Below are positions 45,217 to 53,487 of a stretch of 64,000 nt of DNA, piece after piece. Below the pieces are notes generated by a model that was not told where the DNA came from, made no database searches, and worked only from the letters and a program-made list of their open reading frames with translations. Both the position numbers and the translations under genes were made by a program. Position 1 is the first letter of the stretch; each line of letters opens with the position of its first letter. Source of the DNA: Bacteroidales bacterium (lineage in GTDB: Bacteria; Bacteroidota; Bacteroidia; Bacteroidales; Prolixibacteraceae); the NCBI GenBank assembly GCA_012719495.1, contig JAAYAG010000060.1, positions 64,001 through 128,000 on the forward strand. The letters run 5' to 3'.

Positions 45217-45588
45217 TTATGCTGCTAATGCAAAATTGAACGAATTATCAATTTTATTGTCTATACCTTCAAAGCTTGAGAAAAAATAAAAAGTTTCATT
45301 TTTGAAATTCACGTTTATACCCCCAATTTGAAACTCTGCATTTCGTATTTCAGTTAAAGAACCTTCCGAGATAAATAGTATCTCTTCTTCAGGAAACATT
45401 TGTTCAAATTTATACTCAAAATCAGACTCCAAATCCAAGTACTCTTCATTTTCTTCAAAAAAAGAAACAGGAGTTACTTCAATTACATGAGTATTTGTAT
45501 GTGTTTTAAACTCATATCTGAATTGAACCTCTGGGAAACTGTTCCAGATCTTAGAAAGATTATGTTTTATGAAATCTTTTGAATTCAT
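45217..45588 (-). CDS. Unrecognised small acidic protein ending in ALAA (candidate antitoxin)
   Basis: A 123-residue acidic protein with alternating strand-like segments and no helix-turn-helix or other domain that I recognise. It ends DNSFNFALAA. The last four residues and the preceding aromatic residue mimic the tmRNA degradation tag (NYALAA in Bacteroidota and E. coli), a ClpXP recognition signal when at the free C-terminus. It starts in an ATGA overlap with the HEPN gene and stops two bases before the SecB-like gene. A labile antitoxin or adaptor is inferred from context only. Confidence 0.7.
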   Translation of the reverse strand: MNSKDFIKHNLSKIWNSFPEVQFRYEFKTHTNTHVIEVTPVSFFEENEEYLDLESDFEYKFEQMFPEEEILFISEGSLTEIRNAEFQIGGINVNFKNETFYFFSSFEGIDNKIDNSFNFALAA

Positions 45589-45995
45589 ACATGTAAGTTT
45601 TGTTTTAAAAACAGCCTAACCTCTCTCGCTAAACTTAGTGCTTTTTCACCCATTTCTCGAACAATCTCAATATCATCGTAATCTGATTCTTCCCTAAATT
45701 GCTTTAAATCTTTTATATGACGACTGAAATCCCTTTCACTTTGGCTATCGATATTGCCTTTTAACTCATTTTTTACAAACTCAATCATATATTTATGAGA
45801 GTTTATATTCTTTGAGTTTGCAATATTACTGCTTAAAACTGAATATTCAACGCCAAAAAAGTCTTTTATGCTAAACTTAATCAATTGTAAACAACTGTAA
45901 TAAGAACAATGTACGCTTGGTGCATACAAATTCTCTTTTAACAACAGTTCTGCCGCTAAAAAGTTGAATTCTGATTTTTGTTTAAGTTGATCCAA
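45585..45995 (-). CDS. HEPN-domain protein (candidate ribonuclease toxin)
   Basis: A 136-residue all-helical protein. The first half has the HEPN look (LAAELLLKENLYAPSVHCSY, then YSCLQLIKFSIKDF). Residues 88-93, RDFSRH, form the Rx4H motif of HEPN ribonucleases, and FREESDYDD near 100-108 resembles the RxxADY element of the same fold. HEPN toxins cleave RNA and occur in toxin-antitoxin and abortive-infection operons; other HEPN proteins are non-catalytic. It leads the three-gene operon with the acidic ALAA protein and the SecB-like chaperone. Confidence 0.75.
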   Translation of the reverse strand: MDQLKQKSEFNFLAAELLLKENLYAPSVHCSYYSCLQLIKFSIKDFFGVEYSVLSSNIANSKNINSHKYMIEFVKNELKGNIDSQSERDFSRHIKDLKQFREESDYDDIEIVREMGEKALSLAREVRLFLKQNLHV

Positions 45996-46074
45996 GGTTC
46001 GTTGTTTTGTGATATAAAAATAGAAAACAAATTACAATTAGCAACAAACTTCGCGTAATTTGGGCTTTATCCGA

Positions 46075-48105
46075 TTACAGTTTCACTTTGTAAGCGCCGA
46101 ATGTTTGTCCATCCAAATTGATGTTCAACTGATTGTTTATCATCGTTGGAAAGACTCTTTGAGGAATAATTTCAACCGGATTTTCAAGACTGTTTACACG
46201 GTCGCGGTCGTTTGAGTGCAAAGCCATACAATCGCCTAAGCGTAAAGTATTGTTCTTTTTCAAGCCAGTCAGTTGTACGTTCACATTCCTGCTTTCTTTT
46301 CCGGTATTCACCACCTTCACGATGTAGCATTTTTCATTGCCATTGTAAACTGCCGAGGCATACAAGCCTTCCTGTCCTGTTACTGGTTTTCCTTCCCAGG
46401 TCAGTTTAACCACATTAGTGCCACTATTGTGCGAAAACATTTGCTGCACATAATAGTTTGGTGTTTTCACCAGCTTCAGGTTGTCGTACCAAATCATGTC
46501 GGGACGCCATTGCCATGCATCAACATGGGCGAACAACGGGGCATAAGTGCACATGTGTACAATGTCGGCATTGCGTTCCAAACCTGTCATAAAAGCAGCT
46601 TCGCACATGGCCGAATAGAAATTGTTCGACCTGTCGGGAACATGACAGGCATATTCTCCAGCAAATACGGCGGGTCCTTTTCGGTCGTATGAATCGTAAC
46701 GTGAAGCACTTTTCAAAAACCAATCAGGATCTTTATAGTAATGTTCGTCAACAAGGTCGACTTTTAATTTTTTCATTTCGGGCCACAGATAATCGAAGTA
46801 CTCGCCGTCGGAAAAAGGCCCTGCGCTGCCAATAATCTTTATTTCAGGATGTTTCTGGCGAATTGCTTTAACGAAAGGTTCGAGGCGTTCAACGTATTCA
46901 GGACCCCATTGTTCGTTGCCTACTGCCAAAAATTTCAGGTTGAAAGGTTCGGGGTGTCCCATCTCGGCACGCACTTTTCCCCAGGGTGAAGTTACCGGAC
47001 CGTTGGCAAATTCAATCAGATCGATTGCATCCTGAATATATGGTTGAAGTTCATTGAGCGGAACATGGCATTCCATTTCCTTATTCTGAAATTGGCACGA
47101 GAGTCCTACACTGATCACTGGAAGAGGTTCGGCACCAATATCTTCCGATAAAAGGAAATATTCAAAAAAACCTAATCCATACGTTTGAAAGTAGTCAGGG
47201 AAAAACCGATCAGGAAAAGTATAGTGCCAACGGTTTTCATTCAACGGGCGATTTTCAACCGGCCCTACACTCTTCTTCCAATTATAACGGGTGTTGAGGT
47301 CGGTACCTTCAACAATGCAACCACCAGGAAAGCGGAAAATTCCGGGCTTGATATCATACAGCGCTTGGGCCAGGTCTTTTCTGAGGCCATTTTTGCGACC
47401 CTTCCACGTGTCGGTTGGGAACAACGAAACATGGTCGATCAGCAATGTTCCCTGAGAAACCAGAAAGATACGCAAACGGCCTTTTTCTTCTGTTGAACGG
47501 GCAGGAATAACAAGTTCGTACTGTTTCCATTTATTCTCTTTGATGATCAGCTCGCTTTGCCCAATGATACTATTGGCACTGTTAATAAATTCGATCCTGA
47601 TCTTCTGTTCCTGATCTGGGTTTTCGTTTTTTGCCCAAACCGAAAAACGGTAAGTTTCCCCTTTTTTAAAACCAATGCCAATAAAGCCTTCGTTTTCGAT
47701 CCCGGTATACTTTTGTGAATGGCCGGAATAGGACAAAGCAACGTATGATGGATTGTTTGGAAATGGAGCATTATCGGACATGACTTTCACATTACCAAAT
47801 GTTTTCCATCCCATCAGGTTTTGCGGAAAGTCGAATGAACGGTTTTTCACCAACTCGGCATACAAGCCCCCATCGGCAGCAAAGTTGATGTCCTCGATAA
47901 AAAGCCCGTACATGGTCGGTTGAACAGTTGCACCAATGTTTTCCACGTCTAAATTCAATGAAACCATCTTATGATCCTGGGCACGAACACCACCGGCAAG
48001 CAAAAATGTCAATAGTAAAACGAGAAATCCGTTCTTGTAATTTTTCGGGTAAGTTCGGGAGCAACGATCTGTGCTTTGGTTTATTTGCAAATGTGTAGGT
48101 TCCAT
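46075..48105 (-). CDS. Exported alpha-L-arabinofuranosidase, GH51
   Basis: A 676-residue protein with an N-terminal extension of about 25 residues and a signal segment (26-42, ending GGVRAQ). A carbohydrate-binding-like insert covers about 100-230. The GH51 barrel has the acid/base Glu398 in AVGNEQWG and the nucleophile Glu484 in VFAGEYACH; FRFPGGCIVEGTD is also diagnostic. A C-terminal beta domain closes it. It releases arabinofuranosyl residues from arabinoxylan or arabinan outside the cytoplasm. It stands alone: no SusC/SusD pair or other CAZyme is adjacent. Confidence 0.9.
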   Translation of the reverse strand: MEPTHLQINQSTDRCSRTYPKNYKNGFLVLLLTFLLAGGVRAQDHKMVSLNLDVENIGATVQPTMYGLFIEDINFAADGGLYAELVKNRSFDFPQNLMGWKTFGNVKVMSDNAPFPNNPSYVALSYSGHSQKYTGIENEGFIGIGFKKGETYRFSVWAKNENPDQEQKIRIEFINSANSIIGQSELIIKENKWKQYELVIPARSTEEKGRLRIFLVSQGTLLIDHVSLFPTDTWKGRKNGLRKDLAQALYDIKPGIFRFPGGCIVEGTDLNTRYNWKKSVGPVENRPLNENRWHYTFPDRFFPDYFQTYGLGFFEYFLLSEDIGAEPLPVISVGLSCQFQNKEMECHVPLNELQPYIQDAIDLIEFANGPVTSPWGKVRAEMGHPEPFNLKFLAVGNEQWGPEYVERLEPFVKAIRQKHPEIKIIGSAGPFSDGEYFDYLWPEMKKLKVDLVDEHYYKDPDWFLKSASRYDSYDRKGPAVFAGEYACHVPDRSNNFYSAMCEAAFMTGLERNADIVHMCTYAPLFAHVDAWQWRPDMIWYDNLKLVKTPNYYVQQMFSHNSGTNVVKLTWEGKPVTGQEGLYASAVYNGNEKCYIVKVVNTGKESRNVNVQLTGLKKNNTLRLGDCMALHSNDRDRVNSLENPVEIIPQRVFPTMINNQLNINLDGQTFGAYKVKL

Positions 48106-48475
48106 AGTCGATTTATTTAGTTTTGAATTCTATCCTAAGCCTGACAAATATAACTCGTCAATTTTGGTTTTTCAACGATGTTTCTAAATCGTTTTCGTTG
48201 ATGAACCATCAAAAAAGAAAACGGAATTATCGGGTAATTGGTTATGAATAGCCCAGACCTTTAGGTCTGGGAAAATATGAATGAATAAATATGGGCTTTA
48301 GCCCAATTAATGAGGCATTTAGGCTAAAGCCAAAATAAGGATTGTTTATTTTTCAACTGGTCATTCAGAGGATTCTCATTTAAATAAACAACAGGAATAC
48401 TGAAATAAATAATTAGAAGAAGTAACTTTCTGCCCCACTCAGGGAACATACCATTTAGAAAGCAAAACCAGAAAA
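48106..48475. repeat. Intergenic region with short palindromic repeats
   Basis: This 370-base gap holds the perfect palindrome CCCAGACCTTTAGGTCTGGG (48252-48271), GGGCTTTAGCCC (48293-48304) and GGCTAAAGCC (48322-48331). Elements of this look (a trait sentence: pairs of GC-rich arms around TTTA or TAAA) recur between genes in Bacteroidota. A promoter-like TAACTTTC lies at 48423-48430, before the sigma gene. No gene is seen. Confidence 0.6.
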
Positions 48476-48994
48476 ATGACAAACCAACCAACCGAATTCA
48501 TGGCGCTTTACGAGCCACTGCACCAACGGCTAAGCAACTACTGCCGCAGCATGGCCCGAAACCGTGCCGATGCCGAAGACCTGCTTCACGACACCGTGGT
48601 TGCAGCTTACAGTCAGTTCGGCGAGTTGGAAAATCCCGACCGTTTTGCCGGATACCTTTTCACGATTGCCAGCAACCTGTTTAAGAAACAGCTCCGAAGG
48701 AAGAAATTCAACGGACGGTACGATGAAAAGGCCGCATTGCTGATTGAAGATTTGGCTGTTGATGCAGAATCTCGTGCCGAACTTTCGGTGGTGATGCAAA
48801 AAATGGAACTGCTCCCCGCACTTCAGAGGGAGGCACTCATCCTCTTTCACATCAGTGACCTGCCGTTGGAAGAGATACGCAACATACAGGGAGGAAGCCT
48901 GTCGGCAGTGAAACAGCGCATCAAACGCGGTCGCGAACGCCTGATGCAACTCTGCACCGAACGGCAGCAAGTTTTAATCACCTTACTTTTTTAA
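48476..48994 (+). CDS. RNA polymerase sigma factor, ECF-like (cassette 1)
   Basis: A 172-residue sigma-70 family protein with region 2 (RLSNYCRSMARNRADAEDLL, then RFAGYLFTIASNLFKKQLRR) and region 4 (MELLPALQREALILFHISD, then IQGGSLSAVKQRIKRGRERL). The ATG at 48476 is well placed. It should direct RNA polymerase to a small set of promoters. Three bases downstream begins a single-pass membrane protein with a T9SS sorting domain, in the position of an anti-sigma gene. A paralogue lies at 53977-54498. Confidence 0.88.
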   Translation: MTNQPTEFMALYEPLHQRLSNYCRSMARNRADAEDLLHDTVVAAYSQFGELENPDRFAGYLFTIASNLFKKQLRRKKFNGRYDEKAALLIEDLAVDAESRAELSVVMQKMELLPALQREALILFHISDLPLEEIRNIQGGSLSAVKQRIKRGRERLMQLCTERQQVLITLLF

Positions 48995-48997
48995 CCC

Positions 48998-50782
48998 ATG
49001 AAAAACGAAAACCGTATCGACCACTATTTCAGCAGGGTTAAACAAAACCCTCCGCTGATGGACATTGAACAGGTGCGCCAGGTAATTACTGAGGCTGAGG
49101 TTAAGGTTGAGACAGAGGCAAAGGTTAATAAGGGGCACCGAAACCTTTTAAAGTGTACCATTATGACAACAATATTTGCAGCAATTATAAGTGCCGTGCT
49201 TTTGTGGACGGGAGGAGGATCAAATACAAAGTATAAAGTACAAAGTACAAAGTATCAAGATGCAATACAGGAAAAAGTATCAAGTATCAAGTATCAAGAC
49301 ACAAGACCGTTTGGCGGTGATTCAAATTCTACTAACACGAATAGTGCGAACAGTAATTATGCTGGCACTAAAAATGACGAAAGCACCAATGACAACAAGT
49401 TGCTAGATATAGCTAACGAGAACGAAAGCGAAAGCGGACTTGCTCCCAATCAACCCAATGAAGTTGTTGGCAGCATTGAAAAAAGTACTCAGTCTGCCCA
49501 ACAAAACCTGCAGCAACCCCTTGGTTTCGACCCCGATTCGATTCAACCCATTGATGGGAGCAGGTTTATTATAAAACTAAAACCAGAAGAAATAGAAAGG
49601 CTTGGATTTTTAATTGAAGGACAAAGTGTACATTATAAGAAAAAGACACCACAATGGAATATAGAATTCATTATGAATATCTTTCCAAAAGGTTCTGAAT
49701 TTAGATCAATAAGATATACTAAAGCGGAAACCAAGGAAAGTATTGCTCCCAGTTCTTTTTTCCCCGTTTTTGAGTCAGATATGAGGTTCTTTGTAAAAAG
49801 TGGTGCTGAAAGAAACTTTGAATCGATCAATGATACATTGATTCCCATCCAAATCCCTTTAAATCAAATATCAGAAGGGAAATATGAAGACGATTTATTT
49901 TGGTTCACCGTAAATGGAAACCTCATTGAAGTTTTACCTTCAAACTACAAAGGAATTGCAAAAGAAATAATGGAATTAAAAACTATAAAAAAAGTCCTCC
50001 CTGAAAAGAATATCGTCTTCTATAATCCCAAATCGATCTATGAAGGGGTTAATTTTATTGAGTTATCCAAAGAAGAGTTACAAAAATTTGGATTCTCCTA
50101 CACTAACAAAATTTCATATTCAGTTTTCATCGGTAGTACTTCATTCAAATTTGAAATAGATTCAGTATACAAAGTAGAAGCAAAAAATATATTTCGAGAT
50201 ACACCAAAAAAAGTTCCTATACCTGTAGCGATTTCTGATGAACGAGGTAGATTTTTACACGACCTTTTTGATCTAACAAGAAATAATAAATTAGATTTTG
50301 GAAAGTGCATCCCGATTAAAATCAGCACAACTGAAGAGAAGTTGTTTATTAAACAATACTTTGTAATGTGGTTTTATCCTTCAGAAGCATTTTTCAAAGC
50401 TTTACCCGAACGCATCAGCAATGACCTTCGCAAAGAATACAACTACATCACCGCCGAAAACAAAACCACTCTCATAAAGCCTGAGTGCAAGTATTTCGAC
50501 GAGTGCAAGAACACGCTAAAAGTTTCGAGCTTTAAGGTGTATCCCAACCCGGCCAGTGCCAATGCCATCGTTAGCTTTACGCTTCCCGAAGCCATTACCG
50601 GGCGCATTACACTGGTAGATTTGGCTGGCCGCGAGCGGCAACTGTTGCAACCGCAAACCACTTTTGCTAAAGGCCAGCACCAAATCGATGTCGATGTAAG
50701 CTCGGTTCCCGGAGGCATCTACCTGCTTACCCTATACTCCGACAAAGGGGTGCAAACGCAGCGGGTTATTGTGGCGCGGTAA
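48998..50782 (+). CDS. Membrane-anchored protein with T9SS type A sorting domain, putative anti-sigma (cassette 1)
   Basis: A 594-residue protein. About 50 residues of cytoplasmic, charged N-terminus (YFSRVKQNPPLMDIEQVRQV) precede one membrane helix (about 53-70, TIMTTIFAAIISAVLLW). A linker translated from a short DNA repeat, a large extracytoplasmic region and a type A sorting domain (VYPNPASANAIVSF, GIYLLTLYSDKG, VIVAR) follow. The place after a sigma gene and the short N-terminal domain suggest an anti-sigma factor, which is inference. An uncleaved anchor together with a T9SS signal is unusual. Its paralogue is at 54513-56357. Confidence 0.75.
   Translation: MKNENRIDHYFSRVKQNPPLMDIEQVRQVITEAEVKVETEAKVNKGHRNLLKCTIMTTIFAAIISAVLLWTGGGSNTKYKVQSTKYQDAIQEKVSSIKYQDTRPFGGDSNSTNTNSANSNYAGTKNDESTNDNKLLDIANENESESGLAPNQPNEVVGSIEKSTQSAQQNLQQPLGFDPDSIQPIDGSRFIIKLKPEEIERLGFLIEGQSVHYKKKTPQWNIEFIMNIFPKGSEFRSIRYTKAETKESIAPSSFFPVFESDMRFFVKSGAERNFESINDTLIPIQIPLNQISEGKYEDDLFWFTVNGNLIEVLPSNYKGIAKEIMELKTIKKVLPEKNIVFYNPKSIYEGVNFIELSKEELQKFGFSYTNKISYSVFIGSTSFKFEIDSVYKVEAKNIFRDTPKKVPIPVAISDERGRFLHDLFDLTRNNKLDFGKCIPIKISTTEEKLFIKQYFVMWFYPSEAFFKALPERISNDLRKEYNYITAENKTTLIKPECKYFDECKNTLKVSSFKVYPNPASANAIVSFTLPEAITGRITLVDLAGRERQLLQPQTTFAKGQHQIDVDVSSVPGGIYLLTLYSDKGVQTQRVIVAR
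49221..49308 (+). repeat. Short tandem-like repeat inside the cassette 1 linker
   Basis: Variants of the unit AAAGTACAAAGTATAAAGTA and of CAAGTATCAAGTATCAAG follow each other in frame and are translated as a KYxVQSTKYQD/VSSIKYQDTR linker. A shorter copy lies at 54739-54772 in the paralogous gene. Confidence 0.7.
50625..50727 (+). repeat. 103-base exact repeat in the sorting domain, copy 1
   Basis: Identical, base for base, to 56200-56302. It covers the central part of the T9SS sorting domain in both paralogues, while the middle regions of the two genes are much diverged. Confidence 0.9.
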
Positions 50783-50789
50783 GATGTAT

Positions 50790-50822
50790 AGACCTGTCAG
50801 GTTTTTAAAACCGGACAGGTCT
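50790..50822. terminator. Inverted repeat/terminator between convergent genes
   Basis: AGACCTGTCAGGTTTT (50790-50805) pairs with the complement at 50807-50822, with one mismatch. Palindromes of this AGACCTGTCAGG type are frequent between genes in Bacteroidota. Here it separates the cassette 1 gene from the convergent LytTR gene. Confidence 0.7.
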
Positions 50823-50834
50823 GTAATATCGGAT

Positions 50835-51599
50835 TTACTCAATCACCATTAACTCCTTCAACCCATCGGAGAACGAACGCCCGGTTTCGAGTTTGGTGTT
50901 GTTCAAATCGTCGAGCACCAGAATGTATTTGCCCCTGAAATATTTGCGGTACTCTTTCACGCAGTCCATGTTCACAATGCAGCCCCGTTGCACCTGTTTG
51001 AAATTGTCGGGCAATCGGTCGATCAGCTTTTTCAGGCTCAGTTCGGTGAGGTATTTCTTGCCGTCGATGGTGAAAAACTCCACATATTTTTCGTTGGCCT
51101 CAAAATAGGCAATGTTTTCGGTCTTAATCAGCAATACCCTGTCGCCAATTTTGTGGGGTATCGATTGCAGTTTTTTGGTGTCGGTTTGTTGCCTGACCAG
51201 TTCAAGAAGCTCAACCACCTGTAGTTGTGGTGATTTGTCGGTACTCCGCTTCAGCTTTTCGATGGTCAGTTGCAGTCGATCTTTTTCTACAGGCTTTACC
51301 AAATAATCTAACGCTAAGGTGTTGAAAGCCCTGAGCGCAAATTCCTCGTAGGCCGTACAAAAAACAACCTGTGGAATATGCTCCAGTAATTCGAGCATCT
51401 CAAAGCCCGTTTTACCGGGCATTTGAATGTCGAGGAAAATAACATCGGGCTTCAGTTGGTTGATTAGCGTTGCGCCTTCTATGCCATTTTGGGCTTCGGC
51501 AACAATCGAGAACAGCCCGTTGAATTCGTTCAGCAAACGGATTAACCGTTGGCGGGCAATGGGTTCGTCGTCGATGACGATGGTTGTGAAAGCCTTCAT
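50835..51599 (-). CDS. LytTR-type response regulator
   Basis: A 254-residue regulator with a receiver domain (VIDDEPIARQRLIRLL, phospho-Asp in PDVIFLDIQMPGKTG, Lys in DYLVKPVEKD) and a LytTR DNA-binding domain (LIKTENIAYFEANEKYVEFF, then FKQVQRGCIVNM). It binds direct repeats upstream of targets. The gene begins one base after the stop of the histidine kinase gene, so the two form a two-component operon. It may regulate one or both flanking sigma cassettes. Confidence 0.92.
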   Translation of the reverse strand: MKAFTTIVIDDEPIARQRLIRLLNEFNGLFSIVAEAQNGIEGATLINQLKPDVIFLDIQMPGKTGFEMLELLEHIPQVVFCTAYEEFALRAFNTLALDYLVKPVEKDRLQLTIEKLKRSTDKSPQLQVVELLELVRQQTDTKKLQSIPHKIGDRVLLIKTENIAYFEANEKYVEFFTIDGKKYLTELSLKKLIDRLPDNFKQVQRGCIVNMDCVKEYRKYFRGKYILVLDDLNNTKLETGRSFSDGLKELMVIE

Positions 51600-51600
51600 T

Positions 51601-53463
51601 TTACTTCAGTTTTATAAGCACTTGCTTTTGTGGCGAATTTACAAAATGCAGTTCAAAACAGTTAGGATAAAGGATTTCGAGCTTGTCGTAAATGCTTTGC
51701 AGCCCAAACCCCGGTGCCATTTCATCAGGGAAAAGGGGGCCATTGTCGTGTACCGAAATTTCCATCCAACTTGCATTCTTGCTTACGGTAACGGCAATCT
51801 GTCCTTTTGTGACCAGTTGCGAAATGCCGTGTTTGATGGCATTTTCGACCAGGGGCTGAATGATGAACCGTGGTATTTTGGTCGTTTTCAACTCGTTGGG
51901 CAGGTCGATGGTGAATTCCAAACGGTCGTCGAAACGCACTTTTTCAATGTCGAGGTAAACGTTCACCATTTCCATTTCTTCGGCAAAGGTTGACCAGTCT
52001 GATTGCTCTTTGTTAATCGAGTAGCGGAACAGTTTCGACAGCGAAAGAGCCATGTGCTCGGTTTTTTCGGCATCGGTTTTGGCCAGCCCAGCAATGGAGT
52101 TCAACGAGTTGTACAGAAAGTGCGGGTTAATCCTCGAATGCAGGGCATTCAGTTCGGCCTTGGTTTTCAGTTCGCGGAGGTTGGCCAGTTTTACTTCGTT
52201 TTCAATTTTTATCTCTTTCTCTTTCAGAATGAAGAAGCTGATTAGCGCGCGGATAATGCCGATAAACACAAACCCAAAAAAGATAAGGATCATAGCTCGG
52301 ATACCTTCTTCATTAATGTCTTTCTTGAAACTGAAGTAGATAATAGTCAATAAGGTTGTGCTTGGTATAAGACTGGTTGATAAAAATAGCAGTAGTGTTT
52401 TAATTAATTTTTTCTTTGCATTTCGATGTATCACAATTTCAATCAATCTGAAAATATTAAGTGCCGGAAGTCCAACAACGAGTCCAACTAGTATTGAACC
52501 AATAATATCCACTATTTGCACAAAGAAGAAACTCGGATCGTTTAATTTAGACGATATAAAAAAATAAAGTGAAAATATTACACCAAGCATTAAAATGGAT
52601 ATTATCGAAATCAGATTGAATAGGAGAAGTTCATTTTTAATATTTACCCTCAACTTTCTATAAATTAAAGCTACCAGACCTACTAAAATAAATAAAGCTA
52701 TTACCAACGGGAAAAACAATATAAAGTAGCTGTTTTCGCTAAACCAAGTTGGAAGTAAATAGTATTGTTTTTTTGCTTGAGGCAAAAGCACGGGGAAATT
52801 TGATGCATAAACAGCCTTAATAAGTTGTTGGTCGAACAATGTCTGAGGGTCTAAAAATGGCGGTTCATTATATATCCATTCGCCATTATCTCCTCTTACC
52901 CCAGTCCTTCCAAAAAATATAGAATTTGGTTTTTTAAACACCTCTTTTCCAGATTTATAATGATATTCGCTGCGAAGATATTTGGGAAATAGCGCGAACG
53001 TTAATGTATTTGTAATGAAATGTTGCTTGTTATCTTGTGGGATTATTGTGTAATTCAACCCAAGCTCGCAATGGCTTATTTCTTTAGTTTTATTATCGGA
53101 ATTGTAGGTCCAGGTAAATTTATCATTTCCATTTATGGATAGTCGGCTCTCATAAATTTTCGTATTTAAACTATCCAGAAAATAGATTTCCAATCTTCCG
53201 TAATCATGTTTGGTGATCGACAAATGAATTGTTTCACATAGTCCGTTTAGGGTTTTAATGGCGTTTTCAGCCATAATCGAATCTTCGGGCGTATAATTGC
53301 CCATTAGTTTAACCGAAATATCGCCCTGCCATCGAATGCTTGGTGAGGCTTTTTCCATAAACACTATAGCCCGCCACGGCTCTTCGGGCAGTTTTACTTT
53401 TTCGGTGGCCATGCTTAGCTGACCCAAAACACAGAATAAAAGAATAATGATTGCTTGCTTCAT
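51601..53463 (-). CDS. LytS/YehU-type sensor histidine kinase
   Basis: About 620 residues from the ATG at 53463, which gives a clean signal peptide (MKQAIIILLFCVLGQLSM); an upstream ATG at 53487 adds MKQLNLPI. A periplasmic region of about 230 residues is followed by five hydrophobic segments (about 245-400). The His_kinase domain has RINPHFLYNSLNSIAGL with the phospho-His, and the ATPase has FIIQPLVENAIKHGISQL. It pairs with the LytTR regulator directly downstream. The ligand is unknown. Confidence 0.88.
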   Translation of the reverse strand: MKQAIIILLFCVLGQLSMATEKVKLPEEPWRAIVFMEKASPSIRWQGDISVKLMGNYTPEDSIMAENAIKTLNGLCETIHLSITKHDYGRLEIYFLDSLNTKIYESRLSINGNDKFTWTYNSDNKTKEISHCELGLNYTIIPQDNKQHFITNTLTFALFPKYLRSEYHYKSGKEVFKKPNSIFFGRTGVRGDNGEWIYNEPPFLDPQTLFDQQLIKAVYASNFPVLLPQAKKQYYLLPTWFSENSYFILFFPLVIALFILVGLVALIYRKLRVNIKNELLLFNLISIISILMLGVIFSLYFFISSKLNDPSFFFVQIVDIIGSILVGLVVGLPALNIFRLIEIVIHRNAKKKLIKTLLLFLSTSLIPSTTLLTIIYFSFKKDINEEGIRAMILIFFGFVFIGIIRALISFFILKEKEIKIENEVKLANLRELKTKAELNALHSRINPHFLYNSLNSIAGLAKTDAEKTEHMALSLSKLFRYSINKEQSDWSTFAEEMEMVNVYLDIEKVRFDDRLEFTIDLPNELKTTKIPRFIIQPLVENAIKHGISQLVTKGQIAVTVSKNASWMEISVHDNGPLFPDEMAPGFGLQSIYDKLEILYPNCFELHFVNSPQKQVLIKLK

Positions 53464-53487
53464 AATTGGTAAATTTAATTGTTTCAT

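Noticed and set aside
49221-49308. Possible CRISPR-like array
   Set aside because: The units are adjacent with no unique spacers, vary in length and are translated in frame; no cas gene is near.
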